Of a DNA stretch of 64,000 nt, positions 18,116-24,325 are shown one piece after another. Position 1 is the stretch's first letter. Every line of letters starts with the position of its first letter. The position numbers and the translations under genes were made by a program. Source of the DNA: Azotobacter bryophylli (lineage in GTDB: Bacteria; Pseudomonadota; Gammaproteobacteria; Pseudomonadales; Pseudomonadaceae); NCBI RefSeq assembly GCF_042643485.1, contig NZ_JBHRSJ010000034.1, forward strand, positions 372,001-436,000. Reading direction: 5' to 3'. The notes beneath the pieces are model-generated. The model saw nothing but the letters and a program-made list of their open reading frames with translations, did not search any database and was not told the DNA's origin.

Positions 18116-19366
18116 CTACAGGGTCGTCCCAGGCGCCGGCCGTCCCTCGCTCTGAACCGAGCCGCTCAGTCCGGCCGGCGCCTGGGCGAATCCCTGCTCT
18201 TTTGAGGACGGCGAAACCCCGCAGAAGACGAGCGACTTCCAATCGCGGTGGGCGAGCTCCACGACACAGTTAGTCTTCACCTGGACGCGATAGCCCAAGA
18301 GGCGCAGGTCATCAGCCGTCTGGTGGAAATAGCGCCCGTCGGCATGGCGAAGCTCAAAGAGCACGACCTGTCGAGGCAATCCATCCTTAAGGCCAGTCAG
18401 CACGCCCTGCAGCGTGAAGGCGTAGCCGGCCAGCGGATGACCCTCTACGCGAGGGCTAGCAGGAGCCCCTTGACCAGGAGCCACAGGAACCCCAGCCACA
18501 GGACTAGACGAAGGACCAGGAACCCCAGCAGGCGCAGAAGACGCAGAACCGGACGAAGCACCAGACGCACCAGATTTAGCGGCAGCCTGAGGATCGAGGA
18601 CAGTAACGGGGTCAGAAGAAAAAACATTGATAAGCAGGCCGGCCACAAGTGCCAAAAGACCAAGAACCTTAGGCGACAAAAACATGTTCTTACCGGCTTT
18701 AGTATCTTGGACTTTGCCGGTAGCGGTGGATTGGTAGACCCTGAAAGTGCTGGGCTTGATCTTTTTGATACTGACGATGGATGAGCCGTCCATAGGCGGC
18801 TTATTTTCCTGAGCATCGTGCATGGCCTCCTTATAGCGGCCCGGAATGCCAATGACGGCGAGATTGGAGTGGAGGTAAGCCTTTTCGCAGGTCAGCCGGA
18901 TATCGTCGCGGATATAGCGAATGTTCGGCGTGGTCAGGACGACATCCCAGTTCCAATGGCGATGGCGGGTCCAGGCATCGAGCCAGCCCGTAGGACGGTC
19001 CGCCTTCTTGGCTTCCTCAATACCCCCCGGATAATCGAATTGCTCCAAGTCCTTCTCCTTCCAAGACTTGGGAAAAAGGATTTGCGTCTCGTCGAAGATC
19101 AAGAAAGCGCCGCGAGGCGCCCACATAAACCAACGACGCATCTTGTCCAGGTCGTCAGTGGACTCCATAGACAAGTTGATGACATCGAAGGATTCGAGCG
19201 CCGCATCCGATAGATCGGGAAACGCCTCAAGGACCGATTCCCGCGTAAAGCCGCGAACATTAGTAATAACGACACGACCCTCATTAATGGCCGGAATAGC
19301 GTCGTCCTGGATAGCGCCTGAAGTTTTGTAACTACCATTGGCACCATGATGAATCTTAATAGACAT
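18116..19366 (-). CDS. Zot-domain assembly ATPase (gI-like)
   Basis: Inner-membrane assembly protein of filamentous phages, 416 residues. The N-terminal ATPase has Walker A GANGSYKT (about residues 8-15) and Walker B FLIFDETQ (about 89-96). A single membrane helix follows at about 231-250 (VLGLLALVAGLLINVF), then an Ala/Pro/Ser-rich linker and a periplasmic C-terminal domain with two Cys. It drives phage extrusion with the DUF2523 protein and the adsorption protein. The start at 19366 is two bases after the DUF2523 stop. Confidence 0.92.
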   Translation of the reverse strand: MSIKIHHGANGSYKTSGAIQDDAIPAINEGRVVITNVRGFTRESVLEAFPDLSDAALESFDVINLSMESTDDLDKMRRWFMWAPRGAFLIFDETQILFPKSWKEKDLEQFDYPGGIEEAKKADRPTGWLDAWTRHRHWNWDVVLTTPNIRYIRDDIRLTCEKAYLHSNLAVIGIPGRYKEAMHDAQENKPPMDGSSIVSIKKIKPSTFRVYQSTATGKVQDTKAGKNMFLSPKVLGLLALVAGLLINVFSSDPVTVLDPQAAAKSGASGASSGSASSAPAGVPGPSSSPVAGVPVAPGQGAPASPRVEGHPLAGYAFTLQGVLTGLKDGLPRQVVLFELRHADGRYFHQTADDLRLLGYRVQVKTNCVVELAHRDWKSLVFCGVSPSSKEQGFAQAPAGLSGSVQSEGRPAPGTTL

Positions 19367-19368
19367 GT

Positions 19369-19731
19369 TTAGCGACCTATAAAGGGAACGAACTTCATGG
19401 CCCAGCGAGTAGGGACAGCGCTGAAAATAATGGTCAACGCTTCAGGCACGCCAAAGAATGCCAAAGCGTTTTGTATTTCCCCTGGAATAGTGCCGTAAGC
19501 CGATTGAACCTGAGCAGCAATACCAAGATCGACGAAAATATCCTGGACAACTTCATACGCTACATCGACCAAGAAGATAGACGTTTCGATATACGAGTAA
19601 ATGGCGACCTTGGTCAGGAACACCATAGTCTCTTTAACAAAATCATAGATGCCGGACGCAATAAAATCCCAAGCCGCCTGAAAGAACTGGGAAACATTGA
19701 CGAAGAAGTCAGAGATAAATGAAAGATCCAT
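19369..19731 (-). CDS. DUF2523 minor virion / assembly membrane protein
   Basis: 120-residue hydrophobic protein with three probable membrane helices, starting MDLSFISDFFVNVSQFF. DUF2523 proteins occupy this slot (PA0725-like) between the adsorption and Zot genes and are the counterpart of gVI of coliphage M13. I infer a cap role at the virion end that carries the adsorption protein. Confidence 0.8.
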   Translation of the reverse strand: MDLSFISDFFVNVSQFFQAAWDFIASGIYDFVKETMVFLTKVAIYSYIETSIFLVDVAYEVVQDIFVDLGIAAQVQSAYGTIPGEIQNALAFFGVPEALTIIFSAVPTRWAMKFVPFIGR

Positions 19732-19741
19732 GTATCACCTA

Positions 19742-21013
19742 TCACTCGCGAAAAATAATGTAAAAGGCAATCAACGTGGCGATAAAGATCAGCACCCACT
19801 TGAGGTACGCGAGTTGGCCAGCGTAGTCATCGAGGCACAAATCAAACGTAGTGCCAAACACAGGGGCGGATTTGCAAAACAGGCCGCCAGAACCACCCGC
19901 GGGAAGAGAGACAAGGGCCTTCGAAGAAACCAAGTCCTTGATCTGCACTAACTTGTCTTTGAACTCCTTCTTAGCATCGGCAATCTTCTGATCCCACTCG
20001 ACCAGGGCATCGTCATAGTTGCCCTTCTTCGGCTCTTTGAGTTCACCGGAGGGTAACCCTTCGCCGGCCTTTTCTTCGTCGCTCTTGGTCGGATCGGTAC
20101 AGCCCGTGCCGGTACAACTGGATGTGTCCGGCTTGGCCGACCCATCGGCATTGGTGCCGCCGGTTTTGGTCTCGGTGGTGGTCGTCGAGGTGCAATTGTT
20201 GATACCGACGCACGAGGTCTTCGCCGTGGTGGTGGTCGTGGTTTGGGTGGTGGAGCCGTCCGGGTTAGTAGCGGTCTGAGTCTTGGTCTGGACCACCTTG
20301 TCTTCCGACTGGGACTTGACGACCTCCGTACAGACCAGCTTGCCGTCCACCGTGCCGCAGGTGGAGTCGCCTGGCTGGGAGAAGGTGCTTTGGGTCGTGC
20401 AGACAGAGGCGCCGGTAGCGGGATCGGTGGTCGGCGAGCACGGCAGCTCTTCGCTCTTCACCTGGGGCGTGTCGTCGGCCGTCGCCGGGTCGCCGGCGAT
20501 AGGCGAGGACGTGGTGGTCTGCTCGCCCGTGATGGTCGCCGTCCCCGTGCAGACGCCATATCCGTCCGTGGTGTTGCGGCAGGTAATGACGCCACCGAAC
20601 GTAGCTAGGCAACCATTGATATCGACCTGATCGGGCGGGCTGGCCGAAAGTTGCGTCTTGACGTAATAGGTCGTCGAGGCGCCTTTAGCCTGCTGGCAAA
20701 GATTCTCAGGAGGCGCATCGCAAACGCCCGTTGCGACGTTATAAGTAGAGTCTGATGGACACGAATCCCCAGCACGAGAAATAGATATATAAGTCGCACT
20801 ATACGGGCCGCCCGTACAAACACCGGTTGTAGCAGACGTCAGCTTATAGCCAACATTATCGATAGCGGGAAAAATCTTGGCCATGGCGCGAGTACACAAA
20901 TTAGCAGGCGAAGGGTCCTGCAAAGACGCGCCGTACCAATAATAATCCGTCGCCCAAACAGACGAGCCATATATACAGAACAGGAGGACTAAGAACAGCC
21001 GAATACGGAGCAC
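19742..21013 (-). CDS. Adsorption (gIII/CoaA-like) minor coat protein
   Basis: About 423 residues with a signal peptide (LFLVLLFCIYGSSVWA), paired cysteines in the N-terminal receptor-binding part, a long Thr/Ser-rich central linker (around residues 190-290), and a C-terminal membrane anchor (WVLIFIATLIAFYIIF) followed by a short charged tail. This is the gIII architecture. The start is uncertain: GTG at 21013 has GGGG six bases upstream and gives the better signal peptide, while GTG at 21025 is also open but has no ribosome site and abuts the terminator. Such proteins bind type IV pili or TolA-type receptors; which one is not shown. Confidence 0.82.
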   Translation of the reverse strand: MLRIRLFLVLLFCIYGSSVWATDYYWYGASLQDPSPANLCTRAMAKIFPAIDNVGYKLTSATTGVCTGGPYSATYISISRAGDSCPSDSTYNVATGVCDAPPENLCQQAKGASTTYYVKTQLSASPPDQVDINGCLATFGGVITCRNTTDGYGVCTGTATITGEQTTTSSPIAGDPATADDTPQVKSEELPCSPTTDPATGASVCTTQSTFSQPGDSTCGTVDGKLVCTEVVKSQSEDKVVQTKTQTATNPDGSTTQTTTTTTAKTSCVGINNCTSTTTTETKTGGTNADGSAKPDTSSCTGTGCTDPTKSDEEKAGEGLPSGELKEPKKGNYDDALVEWDQKIADAKKEFKDKLVQIKDLVSSKALVSLPAGGSGGLFCKSAPVFGTTFDLCLDDYAGQLAYLKWVLIFIATLIAFYIIFRE

Positions 21014-21015
21014 CT

Positions 21016-21031
21016 GAAACCCCACATATAA
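21016..21031. repeat. 16-base direct repeat, second copy at 21833-21848
   Basis: GAAACCCCACATATAA is identical at both places, 817 bases apart. One copy spans the start of the adsorption gene, the other the end of a 26-codon ORF. A shared ancestral duplication or a common control site are both possible; no function is known. Confidence 0.45.
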
Positions 21032-21052
21032 AAAGGGGCCTTGCGGCCCCAG
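21031..21052 (-). terminator. Rho-independent terminator after the coat module
   Basis: On the minus strand GGGGCC-GCAA-GGCCCC is followed directly by TTTTTATAT. It lies between the coat/25-codon ORF and the adsorption gene, the same place as the well-known terminator after gene VIII in M13. It would raise coat protein mRNA over downstream genes. Confidence 0.88.
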
Positions 21053-21054
21053 GG

Positions 21055-21132
21055 TTAGAGATATTCGGCGGCCCTGAATCCTTGAATCATGGCGCCGGCC
21101 ATGAGAACGCCGAGTAGCAGCGACCAGATCAC
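21055..21132 (-). CDS. 25-residue hydrophobic ORF (gVII/gIX-size)
   Basis: GTG-initiated ORF of 25 codons, almost entirely a membrane helix (IWSLLLGVLMAGAMIQGF) with a short polar end. It starts four bases after the coat stop, so translation could be coupled; no separate ribosome site is visible. Its size and hydrophobicity match the tiny virion-tip proteins of filamentous phages. Assignment is by size and position only. Confidence 0.5.
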   Translation of the reverse strand: MIWSLLLGVLMAGAMIQGFRAAEYL

Positions 21133-21135
21133 CGC

Positions 21136-21354
21136 TTAGATTTTGCGAACGATGGCGATGATGATGCCGATAGCGACCAGGGCAGCGACTGCGGCGATAA
21201 CAGCCTGGCCCACAGTAACTCCGGCACCCTGAGCAGAACCAATGGCAGTGACAGCGGCAGTAGGATCGATATCCGCTGCGAACGCAGGTGCAGCGAAAGT
21301 GGCACCAGTGAAAGCAGCAATGCAGGTATTACGGAAGGAAGTACGGAAGTTCAT
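21136..21354 (-). CDS. Major coat protein precursor (gVIII/CoaB-like)
   Basis: About 72 residues: a basic start, a long signal peptide ending APAFA, then a mature coat of about 46 residues. The mature part has the classical layout of an acidic N-terminus (ADIDPTAAVTAIGSAQG), one helix (GQAVIAAVAALVAIGIIIAI) and the basic C-terminus VRKI that contacts DNA. The ATG at 21354 has AAGGTGA five bases upstream; the GTG at 21363 is open but lacks one. Confidence 0.9.
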   Translation of the reverse strand: MNFRTSFRNTCIAAFTGATFAAPAFAADIDPTAAVTAIGSAQGAGVTVGQAVIAAVAALVAIGIIIAIVRKI

Positions 21355-21359
21355 ATAGA

Positions 21360-21611
21360 TCACCTTATGCGCAATTTGCGCAGTTGAGACACAACAACCC
21401 CAATCCCAAAGCCGATGGCAAACAACGACAAAGTGCCGGTGAAGCCAACGCCAAAGAGATTGGGAGAAAAGCCGCCTTGTATCAGCAGGTCGATTTGACC
21501 TTCCGCCTCAGGCGGCAATAAGTACGCCTGGGTCCACGTCCAGGACGAACAAGACGCGGTGCCATCGGTATTGGTTATCCAACTGGCACAGACTTGAACA
21601 AAACTAGCCAT
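21360..21611 (-). CDS. Small phage membrane protein
   Basis: 83 residues with a Cys-containing N-terminal part (FVQVCASWITNTDGTASCSSW), a hydrophobic helix (GTLSLFAIGFGIGVVVSQL) and the basic end RKLRIR. The position just before the coat gene and the basic tail after one helix suggest a virion or assembly component. No family was recognised. It overlaps the upstream gene by 8 bases. Confidence 0.65.
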   Translation of the reverse strand: MASFVQVCASWITNTDGTASCSSWTWTQAYLLPPEAEGQIDLLIQGGFSPNLFGVGFTGTLSLFAIGFGIGVVVSQLRKLRIR

Positions 21612-21798
21612 GGGGAACTTCCCGGCTCACACACTGAGCAAGCGTCTTGGCGAGCGCATCGCCAAAGACACTTTCGAACATTGGGGACAACTCCTGGACT
21701 TGCCAGATGGACAAGAGCGTTCCAAAAGCAATCCCCACCACGAAGGGAAAGGACCAACTCCAGAGCAGTTCGATTAAATAGCGAATGACTTTCCTCAT
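21604..21798 (-). CDS. Small phage membrane protein
   Basis: 64 residues from the ATG at 21798 (MRKVIRYLIELLWSW), with one strong membrane helix (FPFVVGIAFGTLLSI) and a charged C-terminus. An ATG at 21828, inside the preceding 26-codon ORF, would add ten residues. The ribosome site is weak (AAGAGA). No family recognised; probable minor virion or assembly protein by position. Confidence 0.6.
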   Translation of the reverse strand: MRKVIRYLIELLWSWSFPFVVGIAFGTLLSIWQVQELSPMFESVFGDALAKTLAQCVSREVPHG

Positions 21799-21811
21799 GG
21801 TTGGTTTTCTC

Positions 21812-21892
21812 TTAGAAAGCCAGGCCATCAGCGAAACCCCACATATAACCGCCCGCCATTGCTAGTGCAGAAATAAAGAAGTATCGATACAT
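21812..21892 (-). CDS. 26-residue hydrophobic ORF with strong ribosome site
   Basis: ORF of 26 codons starting MYRYFFISALAMAGGYMWGF. AAAGGAGG precedes the ATG by about seven bases, one of the best ribosome sites in the prophage. A single hydrophobic segment spans most of it. Size and location beside the coat module fit a virion-tip protein (gVII/gIX-like). It is too short for routine gene callers. Confidence 0.62.
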   Translation of the reverse strand: MYRYFFISALAMAGGYMWGFADGLAF

Positions 21893-21930
21893 CGGTTTTC
21901 CTCCTTTCAGGCAAAGCAATGGCGTTGCCG

Positions 21931-21953
21931 CAACTAAGCAGCTCGGTTAGTTG
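21931..21953. other. Stem-loop between the ssDNA-binding gene and the small virion genes
   Basis: Perfect seven-base arms CAACTAA / TTAGTTG with a nine-base loop. No T-run follows, so it is more likely an RNA processing or attenuation element than a strong terminator. Confidence 0.4.
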
Positions 21954-21960
21954 TTAGGGT

Positions 21961-22338
21961 TTATTGGGGTTTAGTTTGATCGACAGGCCGAGTTTGTTGC
22001 GGATTGGCCGCAGTAGTCGGGCGGGTCGGTTGGTCCTGGATAACTTTGGTCAGGACTTGGGTATTGGTGGTTCGGCCGAAGCGGTTGGTCATCGGGCGAA
22101 CGTCTGCTTCGAACTTGCAGACAATCGGGCCGCGACTCAGATCGATTTGTTCCAGGACAGAGGCATCAGCCGCGTATTCGGTGATTTCATAGCCACGACC
22201 GTTGCCGGTAGCACCTTGCGGAATGGGCGCGAGAGCTTGCACGGAGGCGCGAATTTCTCCGGTATCTTTGGCGGCATACCAGTCGGTTTTGATAACGAAC
22301 AGGGTGGTGGTGGAGGTAGCAGAAGGGATTGCGAACAT
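21961..22338 (-). CDS. Probable phage ssDNA-binding protein (gV-like)
   Basis: 125 residues: a compact beta-rich core (TTTLFVIKTDWYAAKDTGEIRAS, YEITEYAADA, PIVCKFEADVRPM) and a flexible Pro/Thr/Gln-rich tail (DQPTRPTTAANPQQ). It occupies the position of the Pf1 helix-destabilising protein (PA0720-like). Such proteins coat the plus strand before packaging. The assignment rests on position and overall form, not on a decisive motif. The ATG at 22338 has AAGGA eight bases upstream. Confidence 0.65.
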   Translation of the reverse strand: MFAIPSATSTTTLFVIKTDWYAAKDTGEIRASVQALAPIPQGATGNGRGYEITEYAADASVLEQIDLSRGPIVCKFEADVRPMTNRFGRTTNTQVLTKVIQDQPTRPTTAANPQQTRPVDQTKPQ

Positions 22339-22438
22339 GTGGTAGTTCCTTTTCGTCTATGTTTGAGCGTTTGTCTTGGCGCTGGTTTAAGTTCCGTTGG
22401 GCGACCCCTTACGGGGCGGGCTCTACTCGCTTCGCTCA

Positions 22439-22489
22439 CCGAGCCAAACTGATAAGAAAACGAGACGTTTCCTTATCACTTTGTCTCGG
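22439..22489. repeat. Long imperfect hairpin, candidate packaging signal or origin
   Basis: Inner arms AAACTGATAAGAAAAC and GTTTCCTTATCACTTT pair at 14 of 16 positions around a five-base loop (GAGAC). Outer arms CCGAG / CTCGG extend the stem after a two-base internal loop. It is the strongest long hairpin I saw in the prophage. Confidence 0.6.
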
Positions 22490-22640
22490 CCCTACCGGGT
22501 AACGATCCCTGTCGCTCTTGTCCGTCCCGGACGCTAAGAGCAAGAGCGCTCCCTCCTCCTCGGGCTCTGGGGCGGGGTTTCCCTATCCCTGCCCCTTTGC
22601 CGTCTCTTCGATACGCGTGGGACCGTAGCCGTAAGCGAGC

Positions 22641-22683
22641 CCCAGGCAAGGGTCCGCTACGCCGCTGCGCGCCCTTGCCTGGG
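22641..22683. repeat. 12-base perfect inverted repeat after a phage gene
   Basis: CCCAGGCAAGGG and CCCTTGCCTGGG flank a 19-base loop, directly after the stop codon of the 86-residue gene. No T-run follows on the minus strand, so it may be an origin or processing structure rather than a terminator. Confidence 0.55.
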
Positions 22684-22944
22684 TCACGCTTCCGGCTCCT
22701 TTGGTCCCGCGATCGACGACGACGGCGACGGGGCGGGGATAGGGAGTTCGGAGGTGCCAACAGGGAAGTCAGGGCAACCAGCCTGAAGCCACGAAGCCAG
22801 GACAGCACCACCGAGGGTCCAGAGGTCCACGCCACGGCGGAAGGCTTCATCCGTCATGGCTTGTTTAACGCTGGACTTGGTGTGCACATACCAGCGGACT
22901 TCTTTGTCCTTGAGTTGGTCGGCGGGCTTGCGGGGCGGAATCAT
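22684..22944 (-). CDS. Phage protein of unknown function (86 aa)
   Basis: Soluble protein of 86 residues: a basic N-terminus (MIPPRKPADQLKDKEVRWYV), helices with KSSVKQAMTDEAFRRGVDLWTLGG, and a Pro/Ser-rich end. The ATG at 22944 has GGAGG eight bases upstream and overlaps the stop of the 36-residue ORF (ATGA), which fixes the start. It may be a small DNA-binding regulator of the ribbon-helix-helix size, but I see no decisive motif. Confidence 0.65.
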   Translation of the reverse strand: MIPPRKPADQLKDKEVRWYVHTKSSVKQAMTDEAFRRGVDLWTLGGAVLASWLQAGCPDFPVGTSELPIPAPSPSSSIAGPKEPEA

Positions 22945-23051
22945 CGATTTAACCTCCAAAGTTGCCAAAGACAAAAAAAGACAGGGGCCGAAAAAGTAAG
23001 AACGACCAAAAAAGTAATAAGGTCATTCATAACTAAGTTCTGACTGCACAT
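22941..23051 (-). CDS. 36-residue hydrophobic ORF overlapping the next gene by ATGA
   Basis: ORF of 36 codons (or 29 from an internal Met at 23030) with a strong membrane helix (LITFLVVLTFSAPVFFCLW) and a basic end (RLNR). GGAGG lies seven bases before the ATG at 23051. The stop overlaps the next start as ATGA. Both possible starts are the ATG that ends a 22-base repeat. Function unknown; probable small inner-membrane phage protein. Confidence 0.6.
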   Translation of the reverse strand: MCSQNLVMNDLITFLVVLTFSAPVFFCLWQLWRLNR

Positions 23052-23211
23052 AACTAAGCCTCCACTGCACTATTTATCTTTCCTAAAAAGAGCGGAAAAC
23101 ACGTCATGAACAAAGGATAAAATTTGATATACGCAAAAGGTCCAGGCCGCAGCATGAAGAAAGAGCAGGAAGTATCGCGTCAGTTCATCCATAACTAAGT
23201 TCTCGCTGCAC
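23028..23211 (-). repeat. Three copies of a 22-base repeat, each ending in ATG
   Basis: Copies at 23028-23049, 23049-23070 and 23190-23211. Read on the minus strand each is GTGCAG, six variable bases, then CTTAGTTATG. The first two are tandem and share one base. Each terminal ATG is a start or in-frame Met of a small hydrophobic ORF, so the repeat seems to be a reused translation leader or a protein-binding site. Confidence 0.7.
23070..23192 (-). CDS. 40-residue hydrophobic ORF
   Basis: ORF of 40 codons starting MDELTRYFLLFLHAAAW, with a hydrophobic centre and a charged end (RKDK). Its ATG is the end of repeat copy 23190-23211 and overlaps the stop of the Cys-rich gene. Its own stop TAG overlaps the start of the next repeat copy. 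There is no strong ribosome site, so coupled translation is likely if it is real. Function unknown. Confidence 0.5.
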   Translation of the reverse strand: MDELTRYFLLFLHAAAWTFCVYQILSFVHDVFSALFRKDK

Positions 23212-23481
23212 TGGCCTTTCCATCGGAATAAATGGCGCGGGCTTTTTCCCCGGATCTACAACTTGCCAATACTTAGGCGGACGAATTGCTGGAGAATGTT
23301 TCTCGCAAAAAGTGCATGGCTGGCAGAGCCAGCGGCCATTTTCCTTGTAAGGGCGCCCAGGGGGCCGGCAGTCGGGACACGGCGACGGGTTGAATAATTG
23401 CGGCTCCATTCTTGCGGTGAAGCACACAGAGCAGCCGCAGTCCATGGCGTGCGGCAGGTGCAGGTACTGGCTCGGGATCAT
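23185..23481 (-). CDS. Cys-rich small phage protein
   Basis: 98 residues from the ATG at 23481, which has GGAGGTG nine bases upstream. Cysteines form zinc-ribbon-like pairs: MDCGCSVC, CPDC and CQPCTFC, with nearby His. It starts inside the Arc-like gene in another frame and overlaps it by 209 bases. The Cys pattern argues that this frame is truly coded. Probably a zinc-binding regulator; function unknown. Confidence 0.6.
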   Translation of the reverse strand: MIPSQYLHLPHAMDCGCSVCFTARMEPQLFNPSPCPDCRPPGRPYKENGRWLCQPCTFCEKHSPAIRPPKYWQVVDPGKKPAPFIPMERPVQRELSYG

Positions 23482-23629
23482 CGACAGGCACCTCCAGGGC
23501 GAAGCTCTGTTGAAGGCGAACAACCAACTCAGAATTGATGGAGCGGCGTGACGCCTTAGCAGACTTCTCTACCCGAGCCCGGAGAACTGGCGGCATGCGG
23601 AGCTTGAATTGCGGATCAGTGCGACTCAT
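23273..23629 (-). CDS. Arc-family ribbon-helix-helix DNA-binding protein
   Basis: The N-terminal half is a clear Arc-type domain: FKLRMPPVLRARVEKSAKAS, then RRSINSELVVRLQQS, the beta strand plus two helices of RHH repressors. The ATG at 23629 overlaps the upstream stop (ATGA) and has AGGAG eight bases before it. The part after about residue 60 is encoded in the overlap with the Cys-rich gene and has no recognisable fold, so the functional protein may be mainly the RHH domain. Likely a phage transcription regulator. Confidence 0.7.
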   Translation of the reverse strand: MSRTDPQFKLRMPPVLRARVEKSAKASRRSINSELVVRLQQSFALEVPVDDPEPVPAPAARHGLRLLCVLHRKNGAAIIQPVAVSRLPAPWAPLQGKWPLALPAMHFLRETFSSNSSA

Positions 23630-23862
23630 GCGGTCCACTCCTGTTCCAGAAGCCAGTTACGCAGAAGGGCGCTGTTCACCATCCGGCGCTTTCCGAGCTT
23701 CACCGAGGGCAAAACGCCTTTCATGGCCCAGGCCCGTGCGGTGTCGTAAGTGAGGCCGTTGCGCTCGGCGAAGGATTCAATGGTCTCGACATCCCGTTGG
23801 GGGATGACCAGTTTTGAGGCGTCCAGCTCTTCCAGTCCCATGCTCATTCCGTCACTATTCAT
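23626..23862 (-). CDS. HTH DNA-binding protein (excisionase / MerR-like)
   Basis: 78 residues from the ATG at 23862. The C-terminal part is a winged-helix type HTH: ESFAERNGLTYDTARAWAMKG, then VLPSVKLGKRRMVNSALLRNWL, like small excisionases and AlpA-type regulators. A GTG at 23940 would lengthen it, but that lies at the predicted transcription start, so a downstream start is favoured. First gene of the long minus-strand operon, the usual place for Xis-type lytic regulators in Pf phages. Confidence 0.7.
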   Translation of the reverse strand: MNSDGMSMGLEELDASKLVIPQRDVETIESFAERNGLTYDTARAWAMKGVLPSVKLGKRRMVNSALLRNWLLEQEWTA

Positions 23863-23927
23863 GCCAATAACCGCCTTTCTATATGGCCACCCAAAAGGAG
23901 TGGCTAGTGCAGAAAGGAGGTGCAAAT

Positions 23928-23981
23928 ATTGAACTTTCACGGTCAGAATACCAGATCAAAAGCAGAGTTCAACTATTGAAC
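23928..23981 (-). promoter_or_regulatory. Early promoter and operator between repressor and HTH gene
   Basis: On the minus strand TTGAAC (23967-23972), a 16-base spacer and TATTCT (23945-23950) form a sigma70-type promoter for the long operon. The -35 is one half of the dyad GTTCAA-CTA-TTGAAC (23967-23981). A further ATTGAAC half-site lies at 23928-23934. The layout suits repression by the divergent HTH protein. Confidence 0.65.
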
Positions 23982-24000
23982 CGGGTAAGACTAGACCAAA

Positions 24001-24270
24001 ATGGAATCAATACAGGACAGAGCTATAGCCCTTATTTATAAGGCGGGGCTCGATGACCTAGTGAGACAGTCGGAAATAAACTGGAGCCGGTGGAAAAACC
24101 TGCGCCATAAAAAAGCGCGTATCAGTACTGAAGAAATCGAAGTGCTGGTGAAAATTTATCCACGCTATGCCTTATGGCTGGCAAGCGGTCAGATCGCTCC
24201 AGAGTGTGGCCAAACCAGCCCCGAATACGACGAAGCGCGCTCGGCCTTGCCGAGTCAAAACGCGGGATAA
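24001..24270 (+). CDS. Phage repressor-like HTH protein
   Basis: 89 residues, divergent from the lytic-direction operon. It has a helix-turn-helix core (DLVRQSEINWSRWKNLRHKK) and the C-terminal run YALWLASGQIAPECGQTSP, which I know from short phage and island regulators in pseudomonads. It is in the slot of the Pf repressor C gene. It probably binds the GTTCAA dyad upstream of its start and maintains lysogeny. The ribosome site before the ATG is weak. Confidence 0.75.
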   Translation: MESIQDRAIALIYKAGLDDLVRQSEINWSRWKNLRHKKARISTEEIEVLVKIYPRYALWLASGQIAPECGQTSPEYDEARSALPSQNAG

Positions 24271-24325
24271 CTCTGACCAAGAAGGCAGCAGAGCGGTGGT
24301 TCGCGCGAAAGGAGCCGACTGAGAG

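Larger units (their letters stand above)
22339..22683. other. Structured non-coding region, candidate phage origin / packaging region
   Basis: No convincing gene in 345 bases. At least three inverted repeats are visible: 22439-22489 (long hairpin), 22513-22548 (CGCTCTTG / CAAGAGCG enclosing GTCCG-TCC-CGGAC) and 22641-22683. Filamentous phages keep plus and minus origins and the packaging hairpin in such an intergenic region, so I infer that role. Confidence 0.55.

Noticed and set aside
22476..22850. 124-codon minus-strand frame across the phage hairpins
   Set aside because: Arg/Pro/Ser-rich low-complexity product; overlaps the better supported 86-residue gene and structured DNA.
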